From Virgibacillus_F sp049310925 (lineage in GTDB: Bacteria; Bacillota; Bacilli; Bacillales; Amphibacillaceae), in assembly GCF_049310925.1 (NCBI RefSeq), contig NZ_JBMERP010000002.1:62001-126000 (forward strand): 64,000 bases of DNA, read 5' to 3'. The position numbers and the translations under genes are program-made. Below, in pieces: positions 16,449-25,789 of this stretch. Numbering within the stretch: the first letter of the stretch is position 1; every line of letters begins with the position of its first letter. The notes below the pieces were generated by a model. It was not told the origin of the DNA. It was given only the letters and a program-made list of their open reading frames with translations, and made no database searches.

Positions 16449-16476
16449 AAAGTCTCGCAAAATTATGCGAGACTTT
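16449..16476 (+). other. Intercistronic hairpin acpP-rnc
   Basis: AAAGTCTCGCA and TGCGAGACTTT form a perfect 11-pair stem with a six-base loop. The next bases are CCGTATAT, not a T-run, so it is a weak terminator at best; it may protect the acpP 3' end or lower rnc expression. Confidence 0.6.
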
Positions 16477-16509
16477 CCGTATATACAATAGAAGCAGGTG
16501 ACTCTAAAA

Positions 16510-17193
16510 ATGAATGTTAAACAACTTGAAGAACAACTTCATGTTACATTTAATGACCATAAATTACTGGAACAGGCTTTTACACATTCATCGTATGTGA
16601 ATGAGCATCAGGAAAAAACATCCTCGGATAATGAACGATTAGAATTTTTGGGTGATGCAGTACTAGAACTTGGTGTATCCCAATATTTGTATCGAAATAA
16701 TGAGACAATGCCCGAAGGAGAAATGACCAAGCTACGTGCAGCGATAGTTTGTGAGCCGTCTCTGGAAAACTTTTCGCGTGATTTAGGGTTTGGTGACCAT
16801 ATTTTACTTGGACGAGGCGAAGAGCAAACAGGCGGACGAGACAGGGCAGCGCTTTTAGCTGATGTTTTTGAATCTTTTCTTGGAGCGCTTTATCTTGATC
16901 AAGGTTATGAGCATGCGATAAGCTTTCTAAACGAATTTGTTTTTCCGAAAATAAGTACAGGTGCTTTTTCGCATGCGATGGATTACAAAAGTCAATTGCA
17001 AGAACTTGTGCAACAATATAAAAATCAAAGTATTGAATATAAAATAGTAGATGAAAAAGGTCCATCACATAACAAGGAGTTTGTTACGGAGGTTTATGTT
17101 AAAAATAAACTAGCAGGATCGGGCGTGGGCCGTACAAAAAAAGAAGCAGAACAACGAGCAGCTAAGCATGCTTTAGATACTTTCAATACGTAA
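16510..17193 (+). CDS. rnc: Ribonuclease III
   Basis: Cleaves double-stranded RNA, including rRNA precursors and the scRNA. The protein has 227 residues. The nuclease domain carries the signature NERLEFLGDAVLEL and the second acidic site DVFESFLGALYLD; a C-terminal dsRNA-binding domain (about 158-226) ends TKKEAEQRAAKHALD. ATG 16510 follows CAGGTG at nine bases; an in-frame GTG at 16498 overlaps that site and is less likely. It is somewhat shorter than the B. subtilis protein, mainly at the N-terminus. Confidence 0.96.
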   Translation: MNVKQLEEQLHVTFNDHKLLEQAFTHSSYVNEHQEKTSSDNERLEFLGDAVLELGVSQYLYRNNETMPEGEMTKLRAAIVCEPSLENFSRDLGFGDHILLGRGEEQTGGRDRAALLADVFESFLGALYLDQGYEHAISFLNEFVFPKISTGAFSHAMDYKSQLQELVQQYKNQSIEYKIVDEKGPSHNKEFVTEVYVKNKLAGSGVGRTKKEAEQRAAKHALDTFNT

Positions 17194-17201
17194 AATTTTT
17201 A

Positions 17202-17242
17202 TTCAAAAGCTGTTTCTCGATACACGAAAAACAGCTTTTGAA
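17202..17242. terminator. Hairpin between convergent rnc and the DUF1128 gene
   Basis: TTCAAAAGCTGTTT (17202-17215) pairs with AAACAGCTTTTGAA (17229-17242). The plus side lacks a clean T-run; the minus side continues into a U-rich stretch, so it best fits termination of the minus-strand gene, with possible use by rnc. Confidence 0.65.
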
Positions 17243-17258
17243 TTTCATGGGATTATTT

Positions 17259-17483
17259 TTAGCTTTTTCTCACAGATCTTAACTCATCGATGAAAGCTTG
17301 TGTTTCGGAGGCACTAAGGTGACCCTTCTGCACTACCATATCATACATAAATTTTAGTTCATCATACTTTTCTAAATCATAATCCTCTGGATCCAATAGG
17401 CTGCGGTTAGCTACCTTAAGACGATCAGCTAATTCATCTAATAATATTTTCAGGTTTTCTTCAGATGGTTGCTCAAGATTCAT
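17259..17483 (-). CDS. DUF1128 (UPF0435) family protein
   Basis: Small acidic, probably all-helical protein of 74 residues with no membrane span and no known function. The pattern LADRLKVANRSLLDPEDYDLEKYDEL, then LKFMYDMVVQK and a C-terminal LRSVRKS, matches the DUF1128 family known from B. subtilis YfkK. It has its own ribosome-binding site (AGGTGT before the ATG on the minus strand), lies opposite to both neighbours, and is not at this locus in B. subtilis. Confidence 0.8.
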   Translation of the reverse strand: MNLEQPSEENLKILLDELADRLKVANRSLLDPEDYDLEKYDELKFMYDMVVQKGHLSASETQAFIDELRSVRKS

Positions 17484-17565
17484 TTTTTACACCTCACATA
17501 TTAAATTATTTTAAAGAAGAACGGATATGTAGTATGCAAAACCTATTACTCTCTTCTTTTGTTTC

Positions 17566-17594
17566 TAAGTATATGATAAAATAAATGCTGTCAA
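17566..17594 (-). promoter_or_regulatory. Candidate promoter for the DUF1128 gene
   Basis: On the minus strand TTGACA (17594-17589) is followed after 17 bases by TACTTA (17571-17566), or after 15 by TATACT. It lies about 85 bases before the DUF1128 ATG. Confidence 0.5.
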
Positions 17595-17685
17595 AAGCCA
17601 AATTTTTGTATAACGAAAGACTATAAAATTGTTAAAGGCACTACGAATCGGTGATTACCTTCGTTTCATTTAGGAGAATGTAAAA

Positions 17686-20600
17686 ATGTATTTAAAACGG
17701 TTAGAAAGTATTGGATTTAAGTCATTTGCTGAACGTATACATGTGGATTTTGTCCCTGGTGTTACAGCAGTAGTGGGTCCAAATGGTAGTGGGAAAAGTA
17801 ACATTACTGACGCGATACGTTGGGTACTCGGTGAACAATCAGCTAAATCTCTTCGTGGTACTAAGATGGAAGATATAATTTTCCAAGGTAGTGATACAAG
17901 AAGAGCGTTAAATGTAGCGGAAGTCACCTTGGTACTTGACAACAGCGACAGGAAAGTGCCACTCGATTACGAGGAAGTAAGTATAACGAGACGTGTATAT
18001 CGTTCCGGAGATAGTGAATTCTATATAAACAAACAAACGTGCAGATTAAAGGATATTGTTGACTTATTTATGGACTCTGGACTTGGTAGAGAAGCTTTTT
18101 CTATTATTAGTCAAGGTAAAGTAGAAGAAATTTTAAGCTCAAAAGCAGAAGAAAGGCGTACTATTTTTGAAGAGGCTGCTGGAGTTTTGAAATATAAGCA
18201 ACGAAAGAAAAAAGCTGAATATAAATTAGCTGAAACACAGGAAAATTTGAATCGCGTGGAAGATATTATTCATGAAAATGAGCAACAGATAGGTCCACTA
18301 AAAGAACAAGCAGAGACAGCAAAAAAATATAATGTTGAAATGGAACGGTTAAAACAACAGGAAATTTCGTTAATGATTACTGAAATTGCTCAGTTACACG
18401 AACAATGGCAGCAGATACTAAATGAACTTGAAAAAGATAAATTGAGTGAGGTATCTGTAAAAACTATTATTCAGAAAAAAGAAGCAAGCCTTGAAGAAGA
18501 ACGTAGTAAAATGAATGCATTAGACGTTGAAATAGAAGAGATGCAGGCTGATTTATTAGAAGTCACCCAAAAACTTGAACAGTTTGAAGGAAAAAAGCAT
18601 GTACTGTACGAGCGTATGAAACATTTTGAAGATAATAAATCAAAATTGGAGTCGGAAAAACAGGATGCGCGACAAAGAATAAATGTACTTGAACAAGAGC
18701 TCGAAAAGGAAAAAGAAGAGCTAACCTTGTTATTAAATGAACGTAATAAGATTAAAGAAAAGGTAATGGAGTTAGAGAAACAACTTACTGTAGATAAAGA
18801 GTCTATTACAGATCGAATTGAAGAACTTAAATCAGATTATATTGAGTATCTTAATAGCCGAGCAGCAAATCGAAATGAATTGCAATCAATTGAACAACAA
18901 TTAAACCAGTTAACAGCTAAAAAGCAAAAACAAGATAATAAAAATAGTGATATCGTATTAACACGTAAAGAGTTAGAAACAGATAAATCAACTATTGTTA
19001 CCGAACTTAACAAATTACAAAGTCATCATTCCTCAAATAAAAGTGAAGTTAACAGAATTAAAGATGCACTTCAAAAAGAAAAAAATCAGTTTCAGGAGTT
19101 ACAGGATAAGCTTAATCAAGCGTTCCAATACATAGAGAAAATGAAATCCAAAAAAGAAATGCTTGAAGAAATGAAAGAGGACTTTCAAGGTTTTTTCCAT
19201 GGAGTAAAGGCAGTACTAAAAGCGCGAGATGAAAATAGTTTAAAGGATATTCATGGGGCAGTTATTGAACTGATTGACGTACAAAAGGAGTATGTTGATG
19301 CGATTGAAACTGTGTTAGGTGGACAAGCCCAGCATGTTGTTGTAAACGAGGACCAGAGTGCGCGGGAAGCAATTAAGTGGTTAAAAACGATGAATCAGGG
19401 TAGAGCAACTTTTCTACCACTTAAATCTATTCAACCAAGATACATTTCAGAGAATTTACTGATTAAAATAAAGAATCATCCAGGATTCATCGGTGTTGCC
19501 TCAACGCTTGTCAAATACGATGTAGAGTATCAAAAAGCTGTTGAGCATTTGATGGGTCACGTTATCATTACCAAAACCTTGAAAGATGCGACTGAAATCG
19601 CAAAATTGGTTATGCGTAAATTTCGTGTTGTTACACTTGAAGGGGATGTCGTAAATCCTGGCGGTTCAATGTCTGGTGGTGCAACTAAAAAAACAAATCA
19701 ATCTCTCTTCACACGTGACAGAGATTTACAGGAAATAACGAAAAAACTTGCAGACTTTCAAATGAAAACCGATAAATTTGAAAAAGAAGTTCAAACCGCA
19801 AAAGAAGCAATTAAACTAAATGAACAAAAGTTAGAAAAAGCCGTGGAGATGGTTCAATCCAGCCAACAGTCTCTTCAAAATAAGCAAGCTGCGTATAGTG
19901 AAGTAGAAATGAAGTTGACTTCAGTCAATAATAATTTGGCTTTCTATGATCAAGATAAGAAACAATTCGAAGTTGAAGAAAGCGAATTAATAGCGCGCAG
20001 TAAACATTTATCTGAGGAACTAAAAAATACGGAAAATGAAATTGAATCAATCCAAGGAACAATTGACGAGTTGAGTGAACAAGAAAATAAACTGAGACAA
20101 AATAAAGAACAAATTTCGAACGATTTTCATCAAAATCAAATTTTGTTGGCTGAGCTTGAGGAACGCGTGAAAAACCAGCGCAGTAAAACTAAATCTTTAG
20201 GAGAAGATATTGAAGAAGAAAGAAAACAATTCGACGAGCACAGTCTGAGATTGCAGGAGTTAATTGATTTGAAAGAAAGTGAGGTTACAGAAGATCAAAT
20301 AACTTCTGATATTGGTAAATACCAAACTAAGAAAGATGAAATTACAGGCGACATTAAAAAGAAAAGACAGAATCGCAGTAATATAACCCAATCTGTTCAG
20401 GACGAGGAAAGAGAAATAAAGGAACAAAATAAATCTCATCAGACAATCGTAAGGCAAATCCAGGACAAGGAAGTTAAATCGAATCGCTTAGACGTTGAAC
20501 TTGAGAACCACCTCACCCATTTGCAAACCGAATATACCTTAACGTATGAGCGAGCAAAAGAAACATATAACAAAACAGACGATCTTGAAAAAACAAGAGT

Positions 20601-21246
20601 AGATGTACAACAAATTAAACAATCGATAGAAGACTTAGGAACTGTTAATTTAAGAGCAATAGAAGAATATGAGCGGATTATGGAGCGTTATAGCTTTCTT
20701 ACTGAACAAAGAGACGACCTTGTACACGCGAAAGACACTATGTTTGCGGTTATTGCAGAAATGGACGATGAAATGCAGAAACTTTTTGGGTCCACTTTCA
20801 ACCAAATTAAAGACGAGTTCGCAATTGTATTCAGGGAATTGTTTGGTGGAGGAAATGCAGAATTAAAATTAACAGAACCCAAAAACCTGCTTGAAACAGG
20901 TGTAGAAATAATAGCAAAGCCTCCAGGTAAAAAACTGCAGCATCTTGGACTTCTCTCTGGTGGGGAACGTGCGTTGACTGCAATTGCTTTGTTATTTGCA
21001 ATTTTACGCGTTAGACCTGTTCCCTTCTGCGTGTTAGATGAAGTCGAGGCAGCACTAGACGAGGCTAATGTAGTGCGATTCGCAAAATATGTAAAGATGT
21101 ATAGTAAGGAGACACAATTTATTGTGATAACCCATCGAAAAGGTACAATGGAGGAAGCGGATGTATTGTACGGTGTTACAATGCAGGAATCGGGTGTTTC
21201 CAGATTAGTATCCGTTAGACTAGAGGATACGAAAACGCTGGTATAG
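17686..21246 (+). CDS. smc: Chromosome segregation/condensation ATPase Smc
   Basis: Core ATPase of the Smc-ScpAB complex that organises and segregates the chromosome. The protein has 1186 residues, full length. Walker A GPNGSGKSN is at residues 31-39. Two long coiled-coil arms (about 170-500 and 680-1020) flank a hinge near 520-670, with GGSMSGGATKKT just after it. The signature LLSGGERALTAIALL and Walker B CVLDEVEAALDEAN lie near the C-terminus. AGGAGAA precedes the ATG. The ftsY gene follows after 20 bases, as in B. subtilis. Confidence 0.98.
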   Translation: MYLKRLESIGFKSFAERIHVDFVPGVTAVVGPNGSGKSNITDAIRWVLGEQSAKSLRGTKMEDIIFQGSDTRRALNVAEVTLVLDNSDRKVPLDYEEVSITRRVYRSGDSEFYINKQTCRLKDIVDLFMDSGLGREAFSIISQGKVEEILSSKAEERRTIFEEAAGVLKYKQRKKKAEYKLAETQENLNRVEDIIHENEQQIGPLKEQAETAKKYNVEMERLKQQEISLMITEIAQLHEQWQQILNELEKDKLSEVSVKTIIQKKEASLEEERSKMNALDVEIEEMQADLLEVTQKLEQFEGKKHVLYERMKHFEDNKSKLESEKQDARQRINVLEQELEKEKEELTLLLNERNKIKEKVMELEKQLTVDKESITDRIEELKSDYIEYLNSRAANRNELQSIEQQLNQLTAKKQKQDNKNSDIVLTRKELETDKSTIVTELNKLQSHHSSNKSEVNRIKDALQKEKNQFQELQDKLNQAFQYIEKMKSKKEMLEEMKEDFQGFFHGVKAVLKARDENSLKDIHGAVIELIDVQKEYVDAIETVLGGQAQHVVVNEDQSAREAIKWLKTMNQGRATFLPLKSIQPRYISENLLIKIKNHPGFIGVASTLVKYDVEYQKAVEHLMGHVIITKTLKDATEIAKLVMRKFRVVTLEGDVVNPGGSMSGGATKKTNQSLFTRDRDLQEITKKLADFQMKTDKFEKEVQTAKEAIKLNEQKLEKAVEMVQSSQQSLQNKQAAYSEVEMKLTSVNNNLAFYDQDKKQFEVEESELIARSKHLSEELKNTENEIESIQGTIDELSEQENKLRQNKEQISNDFHQNQILLAELEERVKNQRSKTKSLGEDIEEERKQFDEHSLRLQELIDLKESEVTEDQITSDIGKYQTKKDEITGDIKKKRQNRSNITQSVQDEEREIKEQNKSHQTIVRQIQDKEVKSNRLDVELENHLTHLQTEYTLTYERAKETYNKTDDLEKTRVDVQQIKQSIEDLGTVNLRAIEEYERIMERYSFLTEQRDDLVHAKDTMFAVIAEMDDEMQKLFGSTFNQIKDEFAIVFRELFGGGNAELKLTEPKNLLETGVEIIAKPPGKKLQHLGLLSGGERALTAIALLFAILRVRPVPFCVLDEVEAALDEANVVRFAKYVKMYSKETQFIVITHRKGTMEEADVLYGVTMQESGVSRLVSVRLEDTKTLV

Positions 21247-21266
21247 TTTTAAGGAGGAACAGTTTA

Positions 21267-22265
21267 ATGGGATTTATGGATAAATTAAAAAATAAATTTA
21301 AGCAAAATGATGAAGAGGAAATATCAACCAAATATAAAGAGGGTATGACAAAAACCAGAAACTCCTTCTCAGGTAAAATTAATGATTTGATTGCCCGGTA
21401 TCGTAAAGTTGATGAGGATTTCTTTGAAGAATTAGAAGAGGTTTTAATAACTGCTGATGTTGGTGTAATGACAGTAATGGATTTAATTGAAGAGTTGAAA
21501 ATGGAAGTAAAACGTCGTAATATCAAAGATACGAAAGAAGTTAAAGATGTAATTTCTGAAAAACTGGTGGAAATTTATTATGGTGATGATGAGGCTAGTG
21601 TCGAAGAACTAAATATTCAAGACAATGAATTAACAATTATGTTGGTAGTTGGGGTTAATGGTGTAGGTAAGACGACGTCAATTGGAAAACTAGCACATCA
21701 GCTCAAATCAGATGGAAAAAAAGTTGTGTTAGCCGCTGGTGACACCTTCCGCGCAGGCGCTATTGAACAGCTTGAGGTTTGGGGAGAACGTGCGGGCGTT
21801 GATGTTATCAAGCAAAAAGCTGGTAGTGACCCAGCAGCGGTTATTTTTGACGGGATTAAAGCAGCAAAGACACGTGGTGCAGATGTGTTAATTTGTGATA
21901 CAGCTGGCCGCCTGCAAAATAAAGTGAATTTAATGAACGAGCTAGCAAAGGTTAAACGTGTCATTGAGCGTGAAGTACCAAACGCGCCACATGAGGTATT
22001 GTTAGTGTTGGATGCCACAACGGGTCAAAATGCGATGAGTCAGGCAAAAACATTTCTGGAGGCAACAAACGTTACTGGTATTGTATTAACCAAGCTTGAC
22101 GGTACTGCTAAAGGTGGAATTGTTTTAGCTATTCGAAATGAACTGCGTATACCAGTGAAATATGTTGGCTTAGGAGAGAAAATAACTGACCTTCAAAAGT
22201 TCAACGCACAAGCCTTTGTATTTGGTTTGTTTGCTGATATGCTAGAGGATGATACTGATTATTAG
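21267..22265 (+). CDS. ftsY: Signal recognition particle receptor FtsY
   Basis: Membrane-associated SRP GTPase that receives ribosome-SRP complexes at the translocon. The protein has 332 residues with a short charged N-terminus typical of Bacillus. The NG domain shows GVNGVGKTTSIGKLA (P loop), DTAGR, and TKLDGTAKGG. There is no membrane span. AAGGAGGAA precedes the ATG. It is linked to smc upstream and followed by a promoter region that drives ylxM-ffh. Confidence 0.98.
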   Translation: MGFMDKLKNKFKQNDEEEISTKYKEGMTKTRNSFSGKINDLIARYRKVDEDFFEELEEVLITADVGVMTVMDLIEELKMEVKRRNIKDTKEVKDVISEKLVEIYYGDDEASVEELNIQDNELTIMLVVGVNGVGKTTSIGKLAHQLKSDGKKVVLAAGDTFRAGAIEQLEVWGERAGVDVIKQKAGSDPAAVIFDGIKAAKTRGADVLICDTAGRLQNKVNLMNELAKVKRVIEREVPNAPHEVLLVLDATTGQNAMSQAKTFLEATNVTGIVLTKLDGTAKGGIVLAIRNELRIPVKYVGLGEKITDLQKFNAQAFVFGLFADMLEDDTDY

Positions 22266-22323
22266 TTCGTACTTTTTTAAACGATACCTTCTCTCCCAAT
22301 GAGAAGAACAACGCGCTTTTGGC

Positions 22324-22353
22324 TTGACAGGGCAAAATGAATTTGGTTAAGAT
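22324..22353 (+). promoter_or_regulatory. SigA-type promoter of ylxM-ffh
   Basis: TTGACA (22324-22329), 18-base spacer, TAAGAT (22348-22353), 38 bases before the ylxM ATG. A small CTTCTC/GAGAAG hairpin lies upstream, after ftsY. Confidence 0.65.
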
Positions 22354-22391
22354 GTATTGTAAAGGTATTTCACTTAACAAGGGGTGTTTGG

Positions 22392-22721
22392 ATGTTAGAA
22401 AAGACTACTCGTATCAATTACTTGTTTGATTTTTACCAGGCACTACTAACACCTAAACAGCGTAATTATATGGAAATGTATTATTTAGAGGATTATTCAT
22501 TAGGTGAAATATCTGAACTGTCACAGGTTTCCAGGCAAGCGGTTTATGACAATATTAAACGCACTGAAAAGATGCTAGAGTCATATGAGGAAAAGCTTCT
22601 TTTATACGATAAATTCAAATCCCGCGTTCAGATATTGGATGAGATCGAAAAGGGTATTGACAAGAATACAATCACAAGTGATATGAAACGCATGCTTGAA
22701 AAATTAAAAGAAATAGATTAG
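22392..22721 (+). CDS. ylxM: UPF0122 DNA-binding protein YlxM (SRP-associated)
   Basis: Helix-turn-helix protein of 109 residues, always next to ffh in Firmicutes and reported in streptococci to bind the SRP and affect its GTPase activity. The sigma-70 region 4-like HTH is clear: LLTPKQRNYMEMYY, then YSLGEISELSQVSRQAVYDNI. An acidic helical tail follows. AAGGGGTG precedes the ATG. The ffh gene starts 13 bases after its stop. Confidence 0.93.
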   Translation: MLEKTTRINYLFDFYQALLTPKQRNYMEMYYLEDYSLGEISELSQVSRQAVYDNIKRTEKMLESYEEKLLLYDKFKSRVQILDEIEKGIDKNTITSDMKRMLEKLKEID

Positions 22722-22734
22722 GGGGACACCTTCT

Positions 22735-24078
22735 ATGGCATTTGAAGGACTGGCCGACCGTTTACAAGGGACAATAAAAAAAATTACTGGTAAAGGTAAA
22801 GTATCTGAACAGGATATTAAAGAAATGACAAGAGAAGTCCGTCTGGCACTACTTGAAGCAGATGTAAACTTTAAGGTTGTAAAAGATCTAATTGCACGCA
22901 TAAAAGAACGTGCATCTGGTCAGGAAGTTATGGAAAGTCTCACACCAGGTCAACAGGTAATAAAAGTTGTAAAAGATGAATTATCTGAGCTAATGGGAGG
23001 CGAACAAAGTAAAATTGCTGTGGCCGACAAATCTCCTACTGTTATTATGATGGTTGGTCTTCAGGGTGCAGGTAAAACTACTACCACTGGAAAACTAGCA
23101 AATTTACTTCGAAAAAAATATAATCGCTCGCCTTTGCTTGTTGCTTGTGATATCTATCGCCCAGCAGCTATCCAACAACTTGAAACACTTGGTGGACAGC
23201 TGGATATGCCTGTTTTTTCAATGGGAACTGAAGCTAATCCCGTTGATATTGCAACAAAGGCAATTGAAAAAGCGAAAGAGGAACATAATGATTATGTGAT
23301 TATCGATACTGCAGGTCGTTTACATGTTGACCAGGATTTAATGAGTGAGTTACAGGAGATAAAAACCAATGTAAAACCAGATGAAATATTTCTTGTAGTT
23401 GATGCGATGACTGGTCAAGATGCAGTGAATGTAGCAGAGAGCTTTAACGAACAACTTGATATATCTGGAGTTGTCCTAACGAAGCTTGATGGTGATACGC
23501 GTGGTGGTGCGGCGTTATCAATTAAAGCAGTAACGGATAAACCCATTAAATTTGCAGGTATAGGTGAAAAACTGGATGAATTTGAAGCTTTTCATCCTGA
23601 TCGTATGGCATCCCGTATTCTTGGTATGGGAGATGTTCTAACCTTAATTGAAAAGGCTCAAACCAACGTTGATGAAAAGCAGGCAAAAGCATTAGAAGAA
23701 AAAATGCGAACAATGTCATTTACTTTTGACGACTTTTTGGAACAAATGGGTCAAGTGAAAAACATGGGACCGTTGGATGATCTTATGGCAATGATTCCAG
23801 GTGCAGGTAAAATGAAGGGTTTAAAAAATGCCCAGTTAGATGAAAAACAACTTTCACATGTAGAGGCTATCATCCAGTCTATGACTAAAAAAGAGCGACA
23901 GGAACCTAGTTTAATGAATGCCAGTCGCAAAAAGCGTATTGCTGCTGGATCAGGTACATCTGTTGCTCAGGTTAATCGTTTGTTAAAACAATTCGATGAA
24001 ATGAAAAAGATGATGAAGCAAATGACCAATATGCAGAAAGGCAAAAAAGGTAAAGGAATGAATTTTCCGTTCATGTAA
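22735..24078 (+). CDS. ffh: Signal recognition particle protein Ffh (SRP54)
   Basis: SRP GTPase that binds signal sequences and 4.5S/scRNA. The protein has 447 residues. The N domain is at about 1-85. The G domain has GLQGAGKTTTTGKLA, DTAGR and TKLDGDTRGG. The M domain (about 300-447) is Met-rich, with GSGTSVAQVNRLLKQF (RNA-binding helix-turn-helix) and a tail of MKKMMKQMTNMQ. AGGGGGA precedes the ATG. A new promoter for rpsP lies downstream. Confidence 0.98.
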   Translation: MAFEGLADRLQGTIKKITGKGKVSEQDIKEMTREVRLALLEADVNFKVVKDLIARIKERASGQEVMESLTPGQQVIKVVKDELSELMGGEQSKIAVADKSPTVIMMVGLQGAGKTTTTGKLANLLRKKYNRSPLLVACDIYRPAAIQQLETLGGQLDMPVFSMGTEANPVDIATKAIEKAKEEHNDYVIIDTAGRLHVDQDLMSELQEIKTNVKPDEIFLVVDAMTGQDAVNVAESFNEQLDISGVVLTKLDGDTRGGAALSIKAVTDKPIKFAGIGEKLDEFEAFHPDRMASRILGMGDVLTLIEKAQTNVDEKQAKALEEKMRTMSFTFDDFLEQMGQVKNMGPLDDLMAMIPGAGKMKGLKNAQLDEKQLSHVEAIIQSMTKKERQEPSLMNASRKKRIAAGSGTSVAQVNRLLKQFDEMKKMMKQMTNMQKGKKGKGMNFPFM

Positions 24079-24164
24079 TAAAACAAAAACGTTTTATTAA
24101 TAATAATTGGACAATGCCATAAAGGCGGTAGTAAAACAATTTTTTCATTGTAATGTAAAAACAC

Positions 24165-24193
24165 TTTACAGACAAACAGATATCTGATAGAAT
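24165..24193 (+). promoter_or_regulatory. SigA-type promoter of rpsP-khpA
   Basis: TTTACA (24165-24170), 17-base spacer, TAGAAT (24188-24193), 41 bases before rpsP. Confidence 0.7.
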
Positions 24194-24233
24194 CTAAAAT
24201 TGTGTAAAACATTTTTATTGGAGGTGCAAGAAC

Positions 24234-24506
24234 ATGGCTGTTAAAATTCGTTTAAAACGTATGGGATCAAAAAGAAATCCATTTTATCGTGTAGTTGTAG
24301 CTGATTCACGTTTTCCACGTGACGGACGCTCTATCGAACAAATTGGAACATATAACCCAGTTGTTAATCCGATTGAGGTTAAGATAGATGAAGAGAAAGC
24401 ATTAGACTGGATGGCAAAAGGTGCAAAACCAAGTGATACAGTTCGCAATCTTTTCTCAAAAGAAGGCATCATGAAAAAATTCCACGACTCTAAAAATCAA
24501 AAGTAA
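24234..24506 (+). CDS. rpsP: 30S ribosomal protein S16
   Basis: Small-subunit protein that stabilises the 16S 5' domain. The protein has 90 residues and begins MAVKIRLKRMGSKRNPFYRV, the S16 signature; DSRFPRDGRSIEQIGTYNP follows. GGAGGTG precedes the ATG. Order rpsP-khpA-ylqD-rimM-trmD-rplS is as in B. subtilis. Confidence 0.99.
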   Translation: MAVKIRLKRMGSKRNPFYRVVVADSRFPRDGRSIEQIGTYNPVVNPIEVKIDEEKALDWMAKGAKPSDTVRNLFSKEGIMKKFHDSKNQK

Positions 24507-24520
24507 AGTAGTGTGATCTC

Positions 24521-24748
24521 ATGAAAGCCCTAATTGAATCCATTGTAACGCCACTTGTTGATTATCCTGATGATATAGTTATCACAGAGACAGAAGAAGA
24601 AACCAAAATCATTTATCACCTTACTGTTAATCAAGAAGATGTTGGCAAGGTTATTGGCAAGAATGGACGTATTGCAAAGGCTATCCGCACGGTTGTTTAT
24701 GCAGCCAAGTCGGATGCAAACAAACGTATATATTTGGACATCATGTAA
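24521..24748 (+). CDS. khpA: KH-domain RNA-binding protein KhpA (YlqC)
   Basis: Small single-KH-domain protein of 75 residues. In other Firmicutes it pairs with KhpB (Jag) and affects cell elongation and small-RNA binding. The GxxG loop is visible in VGKVIGKNGRIAKAIR. It starts 14 bases after rpsP; the ribosome-binding site is weak (AGTGTGAT). A terminator follows directly. Confidence 0.93.
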   Translation: MKALIESIVTPLVDYPDDIVITETEEETKIIYHLTVNQEDVGKVIGKNGRIAKAIRTVVYAAKSDANKRIYLDIM

Positions 24749-24785
24749 GGGGAAGGGGATACCTTTCCCCTTTACTCGTTTTTTT
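24747..24785 (+). terminator. Terminator after khpA
   Basis: AAGGGGAAGG pairs with CCTTTCCCCTT around a GGATA-type loop; T-rich sequence follows (24778-24785). It ends the rpsP-khpA unit. Confidence 0.75.
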
Positions 24786-24872
24786 ATCTAGCATCTAGTC
24801 AACATCAAAGTGTGTAGGTGCTCACGTGGTATGTTTTATTTATTCTTCTAAGTTAAGAGGATGTGAGATCGT

Positions 24873-25262
24873 TTGGAGATAATTAGAAAAGTACTAATCA
24901 AACAAGTAATCACTGATAAAAGCAAAGAGGATCTGAAGCGAAACTTTACAGACCATAAAATGCGACTTGAACAAGAGTGTCAACAATTGTTGTTTGAACA
25001 ACGGAAATTCCAAAATAAATCTGGGGTATCAAAAGAAGAGGTTTATCAGCGCTTTCAACAAGAGGTTAAAAATCGTAAAGAAAAAATGAAGCTAGTTGAT
25101 TTCAAAATTGAACAATTGGATACGTTAGAAATAGGTAGTGAAATTACTGAAAAAGAAGTTGAAGCTCTTGTTGAAGTTAAAGTTGGATCGCATTTGGACC
25201 ATATTATGGATGAAACAGCAATTATTGTTAAAGATGGTGTAGTCATCCGAATCGATGAATAG
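24873..25262 (+). CDS. ylqD: YlqD family protein
   Basis: Protein of unknown function, 129 residues, found between khpA and rimM in Bacillus. A helical, charged coiled-coil middle (about 20-90; EECQQLLFEQRKFQ-like heptads) is followed by a small beta C-terminus (VKVGSHLDHIMDETAIIVKD). No membrane span or catalytic motif is seen. The start is TTG 24873; GAGGATGTGAG lies six to eight bases upstream. It ends 11 bases before rimM. Confidence 0.85.
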   Translation: MEIIRKVLIKQVITDKSKEDLKRNFTDHKMRLEQECQQLLFEQRKFQNKSGVSKEEVYQRFQQEVKNRKEKMKLVDFKIEQLDTLEIGSEITEKEVEALVEVKVGSHLDHIMDETAIIVKDGVVIRIDE

Positions 25263-25273
25263 TAGGTGATAAA

Positions 25274-25789
25274 ATGGAAGATAAGATGTTTAATATAGGC
25301 AAGATTGTAAACACTCATGGTATACGAGGAGAAGTGAAAGTTCTAAGAATAAGTGACTTTGAAGAACGTTTTTCAGTTGGTAAAACAGTGTATTTGGTAA
25401 GAGATGCAGAAAACCCTATTAAGCTTACAATTGCAGGTCATCGTATTCATAAAAACTTTGATTTAATTTTCTTTGAAGACCTCGACAATATTAATAAAGT
25501 TGAACATTTCAAAGGAGCTCACCTCAAAATTCATGAAAATCAATTAACTGATTTAGGTGAAGAAGAATATTATTATCACGAAATCATTGGGTGTGAAGTT
25601 TTTACGGATAATGAAGAAAAAATAGGAACGATTAAGGAAATATTGTCCCCAGGGGCTAATGATGTATGGGTAGTTCAACAACCAAAAGGTAAAGACTTAT
25701 TAATTCCATATATCGAGGATGTTATTAAGGTAGTAGATATTGATGCTAAAAAGGTTTTTATAAACCCAATGGAAGGACTATTAGATTAA
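25274..25789 (+). CDS. rimM: 16S rRNA processing protein RimM
   Basis: Maturation factor of the 30S head that binds S19. The protein has 171 residues: N-terminal RimM domain (NIGKIVNTHGIRGEVKVL) and C-terminal PRC-barrel (GCEVFTDNEEKIGTIKEIL, then DLLIPYIEDVIK). ATG 25274 sits behind TAGGTG; an in-frame ATG at 25286 would also suit the family. The stop shares one base with the trmD start. Confidence 0.97.
   Translation: MEDKMFNIGKIVNTHGIRGEVKVLRISDFEERFSVGKTVYLVRDAENPIKLTIAGHRIHKNFDLIFFEDLDNINKVEHFKGAHLKIHENQLTDLGEEEYYYHEIIGCEVFTDNEEKIGTIKEILSPGANDVWVVQQPKGKDLLIPYIEDVIKVVDIDAKKVFINPMEGLLD

Noticed and set aside
16580..17068. 162-codon minus-strand frame inside rnc
   Set aside because: Shadow of the RNase III gene; sequence shows no recognisable domain.
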